Of a DNA stretch of 64,000 bases, positions 1-13,800 are shown piece by piece. The notes under the pieces are model-generated. The model saw only the letters and a program-made list of their open reading frames with translations, was not told the DNA's origin and made no database searches. A program made the position numbers and the translations under genes. This stretch comes from Girardinichthys multiradiatus (lineage: Eukaryota > Chordata > Actinopteri > Cyprinodontiformes > Goodeidae), in contig NC_061797.1 of NCBI RefSeq assembly GCF_021462225.1, positions 35,614,147 to 35,678,146 of the forward strand, read 5' to 3'. The first letter of the stretch is position 1, and every line of letters starts with the position of its first letter.

Positions 1-108
1 CTTGTCCTTTTTTAGTAGAATGTACTTTAAAATTAGATGTTGCAGTTGAACAACTTTGGTTTTACTGCAAAATTTGTCAGTGCAGTTTTGTTGCAGATTC
101 ATAAAAAA

Positions 109-1622
109 TACTGCGCTTTGCAAAAGAACTCACACCCATACCCATACTCAGACCTCAATGTATTTTATTGGCTTTTTCTATGATAGTGTCAGACAAACAT
201 GAAGTTACCATAAATCTATGCTTTTTCTCATTTTGTTTTACAAATAACAATTTGAAACATGTGGCATGCATTTGTATTCAGCCCCCCATTACTCAGATAC
301 CCCTTAATAGGATCAAGTACAACCAGTTGGTTTCAGACATCAACTAATTGGTCGCCTGACTTGTGCAATTAAATCTCTGTATGAATCAAGTTGTTCTGTT
401 CAGGCCTCGTAAGTTAAAGAAAATTTGTAAATGAACGAGATTATGAAGACCAACGAACCCACCCGACAGGTCAGGGGTAAAACTGTGAAAGATTTTAAAG
501 CAGGGTTAGGTTATAGAACACTACCTAAAGCTCTTGATCTCACACAGCACTGTTCAATTATTAAACGTGGAAAGAGTATGACACAACTTTAAACCTTCCA
601 AAACTTGGCCATCCACATAAACTTGACTGATTAGACAAGGACCATTAATCAGAGAAGCAGCCAAGAGGCCCATTGTAACTCTGGAGTAGCTACAGAGAAC
701 AACAGCTTATGTGGCAGAATCTGTAGACAGGATTTGCTTCTAGGCATGCAGCTATTAGACATGCACTTCACAAATATGACTTTTGTAGAAGAGTGGTGTG
801 CAGAATTACATTGTATAACTAAAGTCAGAAAAAGGCCTATTTGGCCATGTAGGGGAGAGAGCAAACATGTGGATGAAGGTGCTCCGACCAGATGAGACCA
901 AAATGTAATCTTTTTGTCTACTTAAAAAACCCTGTTTTAGGTAGAAAACTAACACCACATATCGCTCTGAACATGCAGTCCCCATGGTGAAACACACTGG
1001 TGGCAGCATCAAGCTGTGCTTTTTTAACAGCGAGGGGAAATACGTTAATGGGAGGATGAATGAAGCGAAATAAGGGAGAATCCTGGAAGAAAACCTGTTG
1101 GAGGCTGCAAAACACTTTAGGGTGGGGCTGAGATTCACATTCCACCAGGACAACAACCCTAAACATACGGGCCAGAGCTACTTTGGAATGGTTTAAATCA
1201 GCAAATTCATCATCCAGACAAAATCTCTACCCATTTCCAATTCTGAATCTGTGTCAAGACTTGAAATTTCATGTTCACCGTTGCTCTCCATCGCTTACTG
1301 TGCTTGAGCTGTTTTACAGAGAGGAATGGGCAAAAGGTAGATGTTTAAAGCTGGTAGAAAGATATGCAGCTGTAATGGAAATGGAAATTGGTTTACAAAT
1401 TGTCTCAGGAGCGCTAAATATGCATGCACGCTACAATTTCAGATTTTCAATTGTAAAGTATTTTAAAACTAATTTTTATACCATTTCTCAAGTTTGTGCT
1501 TCTTTGCTTTTGTCTACCAATAAATATGTTAAAATTTTTTGAATTTCTTTTGGCACTTTTGTAACGTAACGTGGAATTTTGTAAAAATTCCAAGGGGCTG
1601 AATACTTTTGCAAAGCACTGTA
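109..1622 (+). mobile_element. decayed Tc1-like transposon A
   Basis: The ends ctgcgctttgcaaaag (111) and cttttgcaaagcactg (1605) are imperfect inverted copies, each next to TA, the Tc1 target. The interior begins like other fish Tc1 transposases (MKTNEPTRQVRGKTVKDF at about 442) and carries later motifs such as GGSIKLC. Many stops and indels break it. Confidence 0.8.
442..1420 (+). pseudogene. Tc1 transposase remnant (element A)
   Basis: Reading resumes in several frames with recognisable paired-like DNA-binding and DDE-region pieces, matching the better copy at 54206-55226 block by block. No long open frame remains, so it is inactive. Confidence 0.7.
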
Positions 1623-1717
1623 AGTGACACATAACGCTCATAAAGATTTGATTCTGATCTGTGTAACAAATCAACCGCACTTTTGCCAGAATTACATGTT
1701 TCCACTTTTGATCTCAG

Positions 1718-1870
1718 GAATCACAAACTATGAAGAGTACTCTCTGATCCAGGAGACGGTGGAGGAAAAGAAAGAGGATGGAATGGGTACGTTGAAGAAG
1801 GACAGGACACTGCTGCGAGATGAGAGGAAGATGGAGAAGCTGAAAGCCAAGCTGCACACAGATGATGACT
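1718..1870 (+). CDS. tln2: tln2 exon e1 (F1 lobe)
   Basis: First coding exon in the window. It begins [10 protein letters not shown] (about residue 120) and covers the rest of F1, including the basic flexible F1 loop ([17 protein letters not shown]), which binds acidic lipids in talins. Acceptor atctcag, donor gtaagt; starts mid-codon and ends with the first base of a Leu codon. Earlier exons are outside the window. Confidence 0.95.
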
Positions 1871-4800
1871 GTAAGTTAGTAAAAGAACAATTAAACTGGC
1901 TTGGAATGTCTTTCCGCCCAAACAATATTAATCTTTCACAAAATGCATGGATATGAGAAAAGTCTGCGTACTCAGGGGCAGTTGAGTTGCTTATATTTAC
2001 ATCCGTCCGTGCGTTGGTGAAGTTCTCAGTCATCCAGGATATGACAGTCCTAAGTGCTTATAAAGAAGGCAGTTGGACTTCTTCTCTTGTCTCTTGAAGA
2101 TGCTTCACCTGACATCCAAATGGCTTTTTGAGTTCTGAACACAGGTTGATAGTAACAGACGTATCAACTTTAGTTAGACTGATAGAGCTGTTAAGGCCAC
2201 TAATGTGGCCGTTATTGTCACACGAGTCACTGGCCCTACTCTTCATTTCTGCTTAATGTTTGTGTCGTGGTCATTTGACGATGCAAATATGTCACCTAAT
2301 GAGATGTGACATGTTTTAGTCATGTCTTAAGGTGTGACTGGCTGTGGAACCGTCTGGAGAGACGAGGCACGGCTGCACTGTAGATGAAGACTGGTGCCAT
2401 CTCCTGGGTTTAATGTTGGTTTTCTTGGTTAAGGTAGATAGCTTCTTTCACTCTTATCTCAAACTACCTGTTTTCCCATCCACAATATACAATTTGCCAT
2501 CCTCAAAAGAGTGTCTTTGTGCTGTAGGTGTAGATGAGAGGGAAATCTTTCTCCAGTATCCACCACTCTTTACTGGAATTTGAAAGCTGTACATCTAAAG
2601 CTCTTACGACTATTTGAAACTGAAAAGACTTCCTATGAGGCTGTGTTCAAACCACTTCTTTACACAATCAGTATTCCTCTTCTCAGTAATCTGATCTGTG
2701 TTAAAATATGTGGTAAACTGATAGTTTTACTTTTTCAGACAACTGAGCGATTTACACTCCTGATAGCTTTTAAGATTGTTTTCCACTGTGTCGTCTGCAC
2801 ACTTTCCTTTATAGTATAAGGTAAAAACAAATGTAAATACAGGACAATACATTATTTTCCTGTAGTGCATTGAGAACAACTTTAGCAAATACAATCAGTT
2901 TGCTTCATTTGATGTTGTCTTTTCAGTGAACTGGCTGGACCACAGCAGAACGTTCAGAGAACAGGGCGTGGACGAGAACGAGACTCTCCTACTTAGACGC
3001 AAGTTCTTTTACTCGGACCAGAACGTGGACTCCCGAGACCCCGTCCAACTCAACCTGCTTTACGTACAGGTAAGCACATAGCCTGTGCTCCTAAGATGTA
3101 TTTAATGTATTTAAGCAGTTAGTGACTGGTGAAGCACCAACTTGTCTGTCTAAAGAACAAGGGCACTCTGTTGTGGTTTTTGAATCTGGCATGATATTGG
3201 AAATCTTAAAGAGGTTGAAAGTTTAAACCCACATTCAGGATGTGACTTCAGAAGGAGAAACTGTAGAGAGAAGTAACTTGTTGGACATTTTAGGGGACAT
3301 ATTACCAGAATGCTACATGTAATTATCAATTATCAAGTGACAGTCACCCACGCTCATAAGAGCAACCTGTCCTAAAGCCACTTGCAGTGGTATTAAATTA
3401 GAAATGCTTTCATGAATCAGTAGCAAGTGATTACTAACAAAATCTACTAATTGATAACCTACAGTGCCCTCTATGGTTATTTTCAATCCTGATAAAGATT
3501 TGTACAACATCTTAAAATAAATTATCACATTTACCTTAAATGAATTGCATGTTTTCTTGTCTTTCCCATTTTGAAGAGTGGGTCAGAGAAATGGGATTCT
3601 GTGTCATATGTATACCCCAGGGAAACATTCATAATGCACCAGATACAGAGAGTAATGCATTTTTAACATATAACAGTGTAAAACAAATGACAGTGGTTTT
3701 TTGTGTTGTTGCTTTTTTAAACGCTGATAGGATGTCACCTATTTTCATGGTACTGTTGAAGTGACAATAAAGATGTTCTTTATTTTAAATGTTTTATATT
3801 TTGAGTTTAGTGACATCCAGATCAGGTTAAAAGTGTACTAAACCAACCAGAAACACTTCAATTAGATGTATATATTTATTTATTTTTTTCTTAACGTGGG
3901 TTACTTTATCTCTACTGAACTCAAATTAAAGCTTTGATTCCTAATAAAAGTTTATTTGTGAGTTTATGCTGCTGCAGTAAAAGCTGTGCCATTAAATGCA
4001 GAAGGTGGAAGGGCAATTATTGCTTTTCCAAGATAAAGGGATCCTCCAAATATAATTTCAAGTGAATGGATTGCTCTAGTAATAAAAATATCATTTTCAT
4101 GCTAGTGCTATACTGCATTCTCAAATGTTGTAACAGCTGTGTACTTAAACAATAAACAGTTTATCTTATTTTTAGTGATTTTCACCATAATCTGCAGACA
4201 GTTATTATGTTTGTTGATTTTCATAACTTATTTTCCTGAAAAGAAAAAGCTTGTCATGTTAATAAGTAACATGTATGCAAGCAGTTTTGGGACAGCGTAA
4301 TACAGTTAAACCTTCCTCAATTTTCTTTACTAACTAAATGAACTGTTTTGTTGCTTTTATAGGCACGAGATGACATCCTAAATGGTTCCCACCCTGTATC
4401 ATTTGAGAAAGCCTGTGAGTTCGGAGGCATCCAGGCCCAGATCCAGTTTGGACCTCACATAGAGCATAAACACAAACCCGGGTTCTTAGAGTAAGTATTT
4501 GTCTTCATTTTATGATTTCTAAAGGTTAAACCATGGAGATTAAGGATAAAAAAGAAAAGCTTTAGAATACAAAAAAATTGAATAGAAAAGACCTCTTTTC
4601 TTTTCTATGAAAGTAAGGTGAGTTCAAGGTTTAAGATTGTGTATAAACTGTTGAACTCATCTTCATTGCAATAATTTCGACCTCTAATATGTTTAATTTC
4701 TTTCAAAGTCTGAAGGAGTTCTTGCCCAAAGAGTACATAAAGCAGCGAGGAGCTGAGAAGAAAATATTTCAGGTGCGTTCATTTTGTGCTTTCTTCATCT

Positions 4801-7800
4801 TAACAGTGCTGCAGTAAGTAATACGTTGACTAAAACAAAATCATACCTACAGGAACACAAAAACTGTGGAGAATTGACAGAAATTGAAGCAAAAGTGAAG
4901 TATGTCAAACTGGCACGGTCTTTGCGAACGTATGGTGTCTCCTTCTTCCTCGTCAAGGTAAGCCTGAAGCAGTGCATATATTTTTGTTCTTTAACAAATA
5001 GATTCAAACAAGCTGTATTAAATGTTCTGAAATGCCCAAATGGAAGCACAGAGCAGGAGAAGTCTGCTGCAGGCAGTTCAGGGTGGGCCTGGAAGGAAAC
5101 CATTGCTGTCTGTGCAGCAGAGATGGTTTTTGCAGACTCTGCTACTCATGTATCTGCTGTGACATTAGACAGTATTTGTGTGCTATACAGAAGGTATCCT
5201 GCATTACATCATAGGAAATCTTTTTGTATGCAGAAAGTTGTTTTTAAAACCTGTTTCTGACTTTATTACTTTAGCACAGACAATTTAACATTTATCACAA
5301 AACAATTGCATTTTTGTCTCACCATCAGACAGTTTAATCACTAGAGAATAAAGGCAATAATTAGGCATGAATAATAAAATCTAATTCATTACATCTTCCA
5401 AATGCGGCCCACATGCTTCAGTTTTTGCTCTACCTCTTTATTCTTCCTAAACATGAGTCAGAAATCTAAGTTTCCTTTAACTTCTTGGTCCTCCATCTGA
5501 TTTCCTCTTGAACAGTTTAGGATCGTATCTTCTCTCTTAGTTGTGAATCTTGAGTTTAATCTGGCGGAACAGAAACATCTCTGAAATAACCGTAGAAAAA
5601 TTCAGCCGGCGGCTCCTAACCTTTAAGTCTCAGAGCCCCACAGTCCCTGCAGGACTTTTGCACACCTCACCTCTTTGCCCTCAGGTCTCAGCCCATCGCA
5701 TTCTCTCAGCTCCCCCCGGCCTCACTTCTCCACGAGGCGTTTGCTCTTTTCTACACACTAGTAACATAAAAGATTTTATGCATTCTAGAGAGAGTGTTTG
5801 CAAAATGATATTGAAGGTTTAGAGAATTCAGAAAGACATTGGAAGCAGTTGATAGACAGATAAAGATATTTAACCTGCGTTCCAGCAAATGACTATGAAA
5901 AAGAAATTAATCTTAAATGATGAAGTCTAGTAATTATTTTTTTTGTTTGAATTTGTAATCTGTGCTGTTTTGTGCCTTTGATCACAGCTAAAAATCTGAC
6001 AAGGTCTGACAAACTTATAATGATTGTAATTGACTAATTCTAATTGCATTTAAATAAATTAGAATATTATTAAAAGTTCATTTAGTTTGGAAATTCAGTT
6101 CACTCTAATAATGTAAATTCATTGCGCACACACACAGAGAGCACTTTGGACCACTTAGGACTTGTCCAATACTTTTTCTCCTTAGCACAGGTATGATATT
6201 TCTTACATGGTCCCAGAGTGGCCTAGCACAAGGAATGTGACATTTGTAGCCCATCTCTTGGCGATGTCCATACCTTGGTAATCTCTCACAAAGTCTAAAT
6301 TGGCTTTGCTGTACAGTTCTCTCAAGACTGTGGTTATCCCCGTTTCTTTTGCACCTTTTAATACCGCACTTTTTCCTTCCGCTCAACTTTCCATGGATAT
6401 GTTTGCATACAGCACTCTCAACAGCTAGCTTCCTTAGTAGTGACCTCTTGTGGCTTAACCTATATGTGGAGGGTTCAAAGACTTTAAAGTGTGCAGTCAT
6501 TTTCATGATTATGTGTGCCATAAAATTTCTGGATTAAAAATATTTTTATTGATTTTATGTTATATTCTGAATTTTGGAGGAACAGCATTTTGGGTTTTCA
6601 CTAGCTGTAATGATATAATTGAACAGAAATAAGTACTGAAATGAAATAAATACTGAAATGAATCTATGTACAATGAATCTTTCTAATTTTCATTATTTGA
6701 ATTGAATTACCAACTAACTTTATTTTGTTCTAATTTGTTAAGAGGCACCTGTACAATGTGTGTAACGTTTGAAGCTTAAATGTTATCTGTTGATATGTTG
6801 GTTTTGTTTTTTTTGTTGCAGGAAAAGATGAAGAGTAAGAACAAGCTGGTGCCTCGTCTCCTGGGCATCACCAAAGAGTCCGTGATGAGAGTGGACGAGA
6901 AGACCAAAGATGTGGTTCAGGAGTGGCCGCTCACCACCGTAAAGAGGTGGGCTGCATCGCCCAAGAGCTTTACGCTGGTAAGACCGCCATACGTTACATT
7001 CAGTCCATAGACTGGATAAGAAAAGCTGCACAAACAGCAGATAAGCTATACTGCTATACAGAATTCCTACTCAGTTTTGAAATGTCAAGGAGGGTATGGA
7101 ATCTACACTGCTCAAAAAAATAAAGGGAACACTCAAATAACATATCATAGATCTGAATGAATGTAATATTCTCATTGAATACTTTGTTTTGTACAAAGTT
7201 GAATGTGCTGACAACAAAATCACACAAAAATCATCAATGGAAATGAAATTTATTAACCAATGGAGGCCTGGATTTGGAGTCACACACAAAATTAAAGTGG
7301 AAAAACACACTACAGGCTGATCCAACTTTGATGTAATGTCCTTAAAACAAGTAAAAATGAGGCTCAGTATTGTGTGTGGCCTCCACGTGTCTGTATGACC
7401 TCACTACAACGCCTGGGCATGCTCCTGATGAGACGGCAGATGGTCTCCTGAGGGATCTCCTCCCAGACCTGGACTAAAGCATCCGCCAACTCCTGGACAG
7501 TCTGTGGTGCAACGTGCCGTTGATGGATGGAGCGAGACATGATGTTCCAGATGTGCTCAATCAGATTCAGGTCTGGGGAACGGGCGAGCCAGTCCATAGC
7601 TTCAATGTCTTCATCTTGCAGGAACTGCTGACACACGCATTAGGAGTAACCCAGGGCCATATGGTCTCACAAGGGGTCTGAGGATCTCATCTTGGTACCT
7701 AATGGCAGTCAGGCTACCTCTGGTGACCACATGGAGGGTCATGCGGCCCTCCAAAGAAATGTCACCCCACACCATTACTGACCCACTGCCAAACCGGTCA

Positions 7801-10800
7801 TGCTGAAGGATGTTGCAGGCAGCAGATCGCTCTCCACGGTGTCTCCAGACTCTGTCACGTCTGTCACATGTGCTCAGTGTGAACCTGCTTTCATCTGTGA
7901 AGAGCACAGGGCGCCAGTGGCAAATTTGCCAATCCTGGTGTTCTCTGGGAAATGCCAAGCATCCTGCACAGTGTTGGGCTGTGAGCACAACCCCCATTTG
8001 TGGATGTCGGGCCCTCATACCATCCTCATGGAGTCGGTTTATAACAATTTGTGCAGACACATGCACATTTGTGGCCAGCTGGAGGTCATTTTGCAGGGCT
8101 CTGGCAGTGCTCCTCCTGTTCCTCCTTGCACAAAGGCAGAGGTAACGGTCCTGTTGCTGGGTTGTTGCCCTCCTACGGCCTCCTCCACGTCTCCTGGTGT
8201 ACTGGCCTGTCTCCTTTTAGCGCCTCCAGGCTCTGGACACTACGCTGACAGACACAGCAAACCTTCTTGCCACAGCTCGCATTGATGTGCCATCCTAGAT
8301 GAGCTGCACTACCTGAGCCACTTGTGTGGGTTGTAGAGTCCGTCTCATGCTACCACGAGTGTGAAAGCACCACCAACATTCAAAAGTAACCAAAACATCA
8401 GCCAGAAAGCATAGGTACTGAGAAGTGGTCTGTGGTCCCCACTAGAGGCTGACATTTTTTCGGGAGTCCCAGGGTCACTCCCGCGGGATGGGAGACAGCA
8501 TCAGTAAAGATCACGTGATTGGGACGGTACAGGATAAAAAATGAACAGCAGCAGACGGGAGCGGGAGCTAACCAATAGGAGGGAAAATAAACTTGGATCA
8601 ATTGTCCTTGGAAATGTAAAACTGAGACTTTGTTATAAACTTTAAGAAAAAAAAAACTTGGATCGACGCCGCCATTGTGTAGTTAATGCGAGTCAAATGA
8701 ACTACATGACCCATAAGCCAACAGTGCTTCTCCTCAATGTTTTCCACTTGCGTTCAGAATGGAGGGAGCAAACGCAGGTGGAGAACTGGACGTGGTAAAA
8801 TTGGATTTGCAACGTAAAGTCAGAAGTAAAGATTTATCTATTAAACTCATAGAGCTGACAGAAAAGTCGCAAATATTACCGAACTTCAGGAGAGTTGAAT
8901 GTAGCGGTTTTAACACGCAGTCTGCTGCTTGTAAAACGTGTTTAGTCGTAACCAAGTTCACCAGTGATTAAAGGACACTTGTAAGACAGATTCTGGATTA
9001 AATCAGCCCTGCATCTCTTCATTCATCAAACCAAAAGTACCATCATGTGTCAATTCTCATCTGACCAACAAACTTGCTGCATGTGCTCTAAAGATTTAAG
9101 AGCCTTTGCCACAGTAGAGGGGAAAGGTACGGAGCCCGAGAGGGGACATGGGGAATTCTTTTTTTTTTTTTTGCGTCCCCGCGCAATACTTTTGCGTTCG
9201 GCATTTTGGAACAGCAGCACAGATGACAAACTACTCATAAAACAAACAGCACTGATATGTCATTGATATGGATTATTTGTCATATGCAGGTTAACACGCA
9301 GTAAACAATGCGATGAAATGCTTAGGATAAGAAGAACCGTTCAAATCACGATAAAAACAAAAACACTAATGGCGTACAAAAAAAAGTACACATCATGCAG
9401 CAGTAATAAGCAAACAAAGTGTCACAGATGTGGTTTCGTGCAGTATTATTGTCCAGAGTTCAGTAGTTTCTTTGACAGCTTGTGGATAAAAACTATCTTT
9501 TAGTCTGATTGCAGTTCATTTTATTTAAGGCCGATTTCAAAATAAAACTCAATAAATCTCAAAAACGGGTGTAGTGTTTGTTTCATTTTTGAAGTTATCT
9601 GGTTTGGAAACTATCCCACAAAGTATTGCGAAATAACGCAAAAACTATTGCGTGAGAACGCAAAAAGAGAAAAAATTCCCCATGTCCCCTCGCGGACCTC
9701 GTTGAAAGGCTTCATCAAGGGAAGATATTAAATAAATATGTTGTGAAATAGAAAAAAAATTTGAATGTACAATTTATTTAATACATCATTAAATATTAAG
9801 TGTACCACTAATTACGTCATGTCGTCTTTAAAATTATGCTTAATTATTCAGTGGCATATTTAAAGGCATAATAGTGATCATGATATAATGGTACATTTAT
9901 TGTTTCTAATGTTATATTAAATAAATAAATGGTACTTTTAATTTAATGGCACATTTAATGTTACATTTCTTTCATGTTACAATTACTTCACTTATGGAAC
10001 ATTCACAACATTTATTTATTTAATGATGATTTTATTGTATTAAATTTGTCCAGTTCGACCCTCCATTCTTGATGCCTGTATAGGAGGTCATGTCAGAATT
10101 TGAATCAGGTGTTCTGGAGCAGACACACATCTAAAACATGCAGGGAAGGGGTCCCTGAGGACCAGGGCTGGGAACCATTGAGGTACAGTTTCTAAATTGT
10201 GAAGTTAATGCCTTTTTGCACTTTTGTTCACCAAGTACAGTTCTCTTGCTAGGTGCATTTTTCTTTTGTTTCAGCAACTTGAAACATAAAAGTAATGTCA
10301 TTGTTCAAAGGAAACAATCACTTAATAAATGAGTAAAATACAACTATGTACATTTTGTTTATTCAGCTAAGATAGGCATGGTCTGTTTCCTTGTTTGATA
10401 TTTTTATTATTTCTTCATTATTATTCTTTTTTACTTTAACTGGCCTTTACTACAGCTAAAAACAGGGACCTAACTGGTCCTTTGGAGAAATTGCCAAAAG
10501 ACTAAATGAAGAAAACAAAAAAGGGAGTGGCACAGGAGTGGGAGTTGTTCTAAATGGGAGTGGGAGTCAATTTACCAGGAGTGGGATGGGACAGGATTTT
10601 TTTTTTTTTAGGCTGGCCTGGGATTGGGACGGGATAAGACATTTGTCTGTGGGAGCGGGTTGGGACAGGAGAGAATATCCACTCCCGTGTCACCCTCTAG
10701 TCCCCACCTGCAGAACCACCCCTTTATTGAGTGTGTCTTGCTAATCGCCAAAGATTTCCCCCTGTTGTCTATTCCATTTGCACAACAGCATGTGAAATTG

Positions 10801-13800
10801 ATTGTCAATCAGTGTTGCTTCCTAAGTGGACAGTTTGATTTCACAGAAGTATGATTTACTTGGAGTTATATTGTGTTGTTTAAGTGTTCCCTTTACTTTT
10901 TTGAGCAGTGTAGTTTGATTGTTTGTCTGGATAAAAACTGAAAATAGAAAATGGAGTCTAGGAAAGGTTTACGTTCCCTGACCCATTCAATAATCGACTA
11001 TCTGAAAAGTAAATCTGAAGGTTTTTTTTTACCTCGCTTTGTATTTAGATTACCTTTTTTGATTTCTCACATCAAAAATTAAGTTTCATTCAGCTCATTA
11101 TTTGTTTGACTTCATGAGTTAAATTCACACAGAGAGACAATTTTGATGGTTTTTTTAGACTGTAGACCTTCTCAGATTAGTGATTCAAGTGGACATATGG
11201 TGCTTCATATGGGTCTGGTTTAGCTGCCAGACAAAATCAAATGCTTTTTGGTTTTTTTTGTATACAAAATAAGGTTATCAAAGATCACAAATTGGCTTTG
11301 AGAAATTGTATTTCTTGTAGGATAATTGAGACTAGATTTAACAAGCCTTTGTTTTTTTAGATTTTAAAATGAAGGTGATCTAAGTTCTACACTGCTGAAT
11401 CAGACGCTAACTTGCTCTGTGATTTGTGAAATATGCATACAAAAAACCCACCTAGGAAAGGATTTTGTGTTTAAATGCTGAGAAGATTGTAAAGAAAACG
11501 TTTAGACTGAAAAAGATATAGAATTTGGAAATAAAAATCTTTAGAAAGTCTGATTGTTACTCTGACTTTGCTGCCCCAGAGAATGTTTTTTTTTACTTGC
11601 ATGTTTCATATTGGACGCCTTTTCGTTCATTTCTTTTCTTCAGTCACTCTTTTCTCTTTTATGTCAATATCTGTCGTCTGTGTCAGCACACAGCAGTTCA
11701 GCAACAAAACACTGTTCTAGTCTTGTGGATCTGTAGGATTTCTGTCACTACTCGATTGACACAGCCTATTAATCGGAGGCTAATTTGTTGGAGTGCTTAA
11801 CCGTTTAGGATGTCTATGTTCGTGTCACTGATTTAGAGGTTGTTTAGCTTCTCTGCCTTTGCCCTTTTTAACTTTTTTGTGGAAACATGCTAAAAATAAA
11901 TGGAAGCTGCAGCCAAATCTTTCCCCAAGGACGCAGTTAGCCTTCCTGTATTAAAGTTTACCTCGAGAATGGCTCTTGGGTTAATCTGACTCTCAGAATG
12001 CAGCCGCAGCTTCATATCAGCCAACACAATGTGTGGTGTTCATCTGAGTTGAGCCGTCTCCGTGGATTCACATTAATCCTCACAGAAAATCCTCAGCCTG
12101 TATACCGTACATGCTCTGCTTTCTGCTACCCCTTTTTACAATTTCACATAAATCGCATGTTTCACTCTGTGTATGCATTTCTGCAGGACTTCGGGGAGTA
12201 CCAGGAGAGCTACTACTCTGTGCAGACCACCGAGGGGGAACAGATCTCCCAGCTCATTGCTGGTTATATTGATATCATCCTCAAAAAGGTGAGATATTTA
12301 TCACTGGAGATGCCTAATCCTGATGATTCAGTATCCTCCTGAGGGCTACATGTTGTCAGCTTTGCGGATGACTGATGGAAACCATGCTGCTCTGTCATGT
12401 AGCTGTTGTGAAATGAAAGTAGAAGAGGAAAACTGTCATCCTGTGGTGCTGCTATAGCAGGAGCTCATATCAAGCCTAGAATGTAACGTTTTATCAAGTA
12501 AAATGTCTTCTTCATTTGAAATGTATATCTGGATAACTGAATGTGTGATGGAGACAACTTGAAGATCTTGTATCACCTCCTGTTTTATTGTCCTCCTAAA
12601 TAAGCTGGACTCAACTAAGCCTAAGTCTGATTTTCTACTATTTTGCCGATTTTTCCTTCTTTCCTGCAGAAGCAAAGCAAGGACCGTTTTGGATTAGAAG
12701 GTGATGAGGAGTCAACCATGCTAGAGGAATCGGTTTCCCCTAAAAAGTATGTAAATCAGACCTGCAGACCTGCAAGTGTTGTTTTTATTTTTGCCCATGC
12801 ATGAAGCATGGCTTGAAATTTTGCAGCTTAGTGTGTATGTGTGTGTGTGTCCTGTTTCGACAAATAATTCTGTATTTGGACAAATAATGATCTTCTGATT
12901 GTATTCTCCCATTAAAACCGTTATATTGCAATTTTTAAATAGGGATATTATGATGATGTTAAGTAAATAAACAGCATACAAAGCTATTAACGCATTATTA
13001 TAACAACTAAAACTAAAGCAACTTAAACACCCATCTATCTTCCTGGTATACATTTTAACATGGAAACACATCCTTAGCATTTTTTATCATTCTGAGAGAT
13101 GAATATGACCTCATTTAGCTTCAGGTAAAATTGTTTTTCTGTCTCTGATAGTTTTTTCTGCTTTTAGCTTTTTGCTACATTTGTGATTTTATATACTACT
13201 ATTTTTTTTCTATCTGTGCTCGTGCCAAAGGCAATAATCTGTAATGCTGGAGAAGGAGTGCACACCCAACTTTCCAAGTCTGTTCTGCAGCAAAACAAAC
13301 AAGTCTTTGTTTGCCTTTCTTTTCTTTTTTTGACAAAATATTAGTGAACAAACAGCATCATGAAACTCAAAGAACAATCCAGGCAGGTTGGGGATAAAAC
13401 TGTGGAGAATTTAAAAGACCATTGTTATAAACCAGTATCCCAAGTTTTAAACAGCTCCTGGAGCACTGTTCAGTCCTTTATCAGCCAATGGAATGAGTAT
13501 AACACAACTACAAACCTTATAAGACATTGAGGTCCATCTAAGCTTTTATGCCAGGCAAGGAGAGGTTGGTAAGCCCATGGTAACTCTAGAGGAGCTGCAG
13601 AGCTCCACAGCTTAGGTCAGAGAACTTGTCACCCAGACGACTATTACTAATGGAGTCTGCAAATCTGGCCTTTATTAAAGAATGGCTACAAGCCATGTAG
13701 GTCCTTAGTTCCCAACCCTGGTCCTCAGGACCCACTGTCCTGCTTGTTTTATGTGTTCCCTGCTGCTGCAGGCAGGAAGACTAATGATGCAACATCCCCA

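Larger units (their letters stand above)
8443..10699 (+). mobile_element. hAT transposon with 8-bp target duplication
   Basis: Inserted in Tc1 element B. The 8-base direct repeat gtccccac (8435-8442 and 10700-10707) fits the hAT target pattern nTnnnnAn. Ends are tagaggctgaca and its near inverted copy tgtcaccctcta. G-rich subterminal motifs such as gggagtggga recur near both ends, as in other hATs. Interior has hAT transposase scraps and another inverted-repeat element. Non-autonomous. Confidence 0.9.
7106..10910 (-). mobile_element. Tc1-like transposon B, split by a hAT
   Basis: Terminal repeats cactgctcaaaaaaataa (7106) and ttttttgagcagtg (ending 10910) flanked by TA on both sides. Without the inserted hAT plus its duplicated 8 bases the element is about 1.54 kb, normal for Tc1. 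The transposase lies on the minus strand. This family is very common in fish genomes. Confidence 0.9.

Noticed and set aside
1183..1542. 119-residue open frame as a small gene
   Set aside because: Lies inside decayed Tc1 element A, with LELFYREEWAKGR matching the C-terminal Tc1 transposase block.
4784..5260. 158-residue open frame as a separate gene
   Set aside because: It is exon e5 read on through both flanking introns; the splice sites at 4853 and 4957 explain the coding part.
7800..8285. 161-residue plus-strand open frame
   Set aside because: Antisense shadow of the Tc1 transposase on the minus strand of element B.
12831..12850. (GT)n run as a notable microsatellite
   Set aside because: Only about ten repeat units with an interruption; ordinary for a fish intron.
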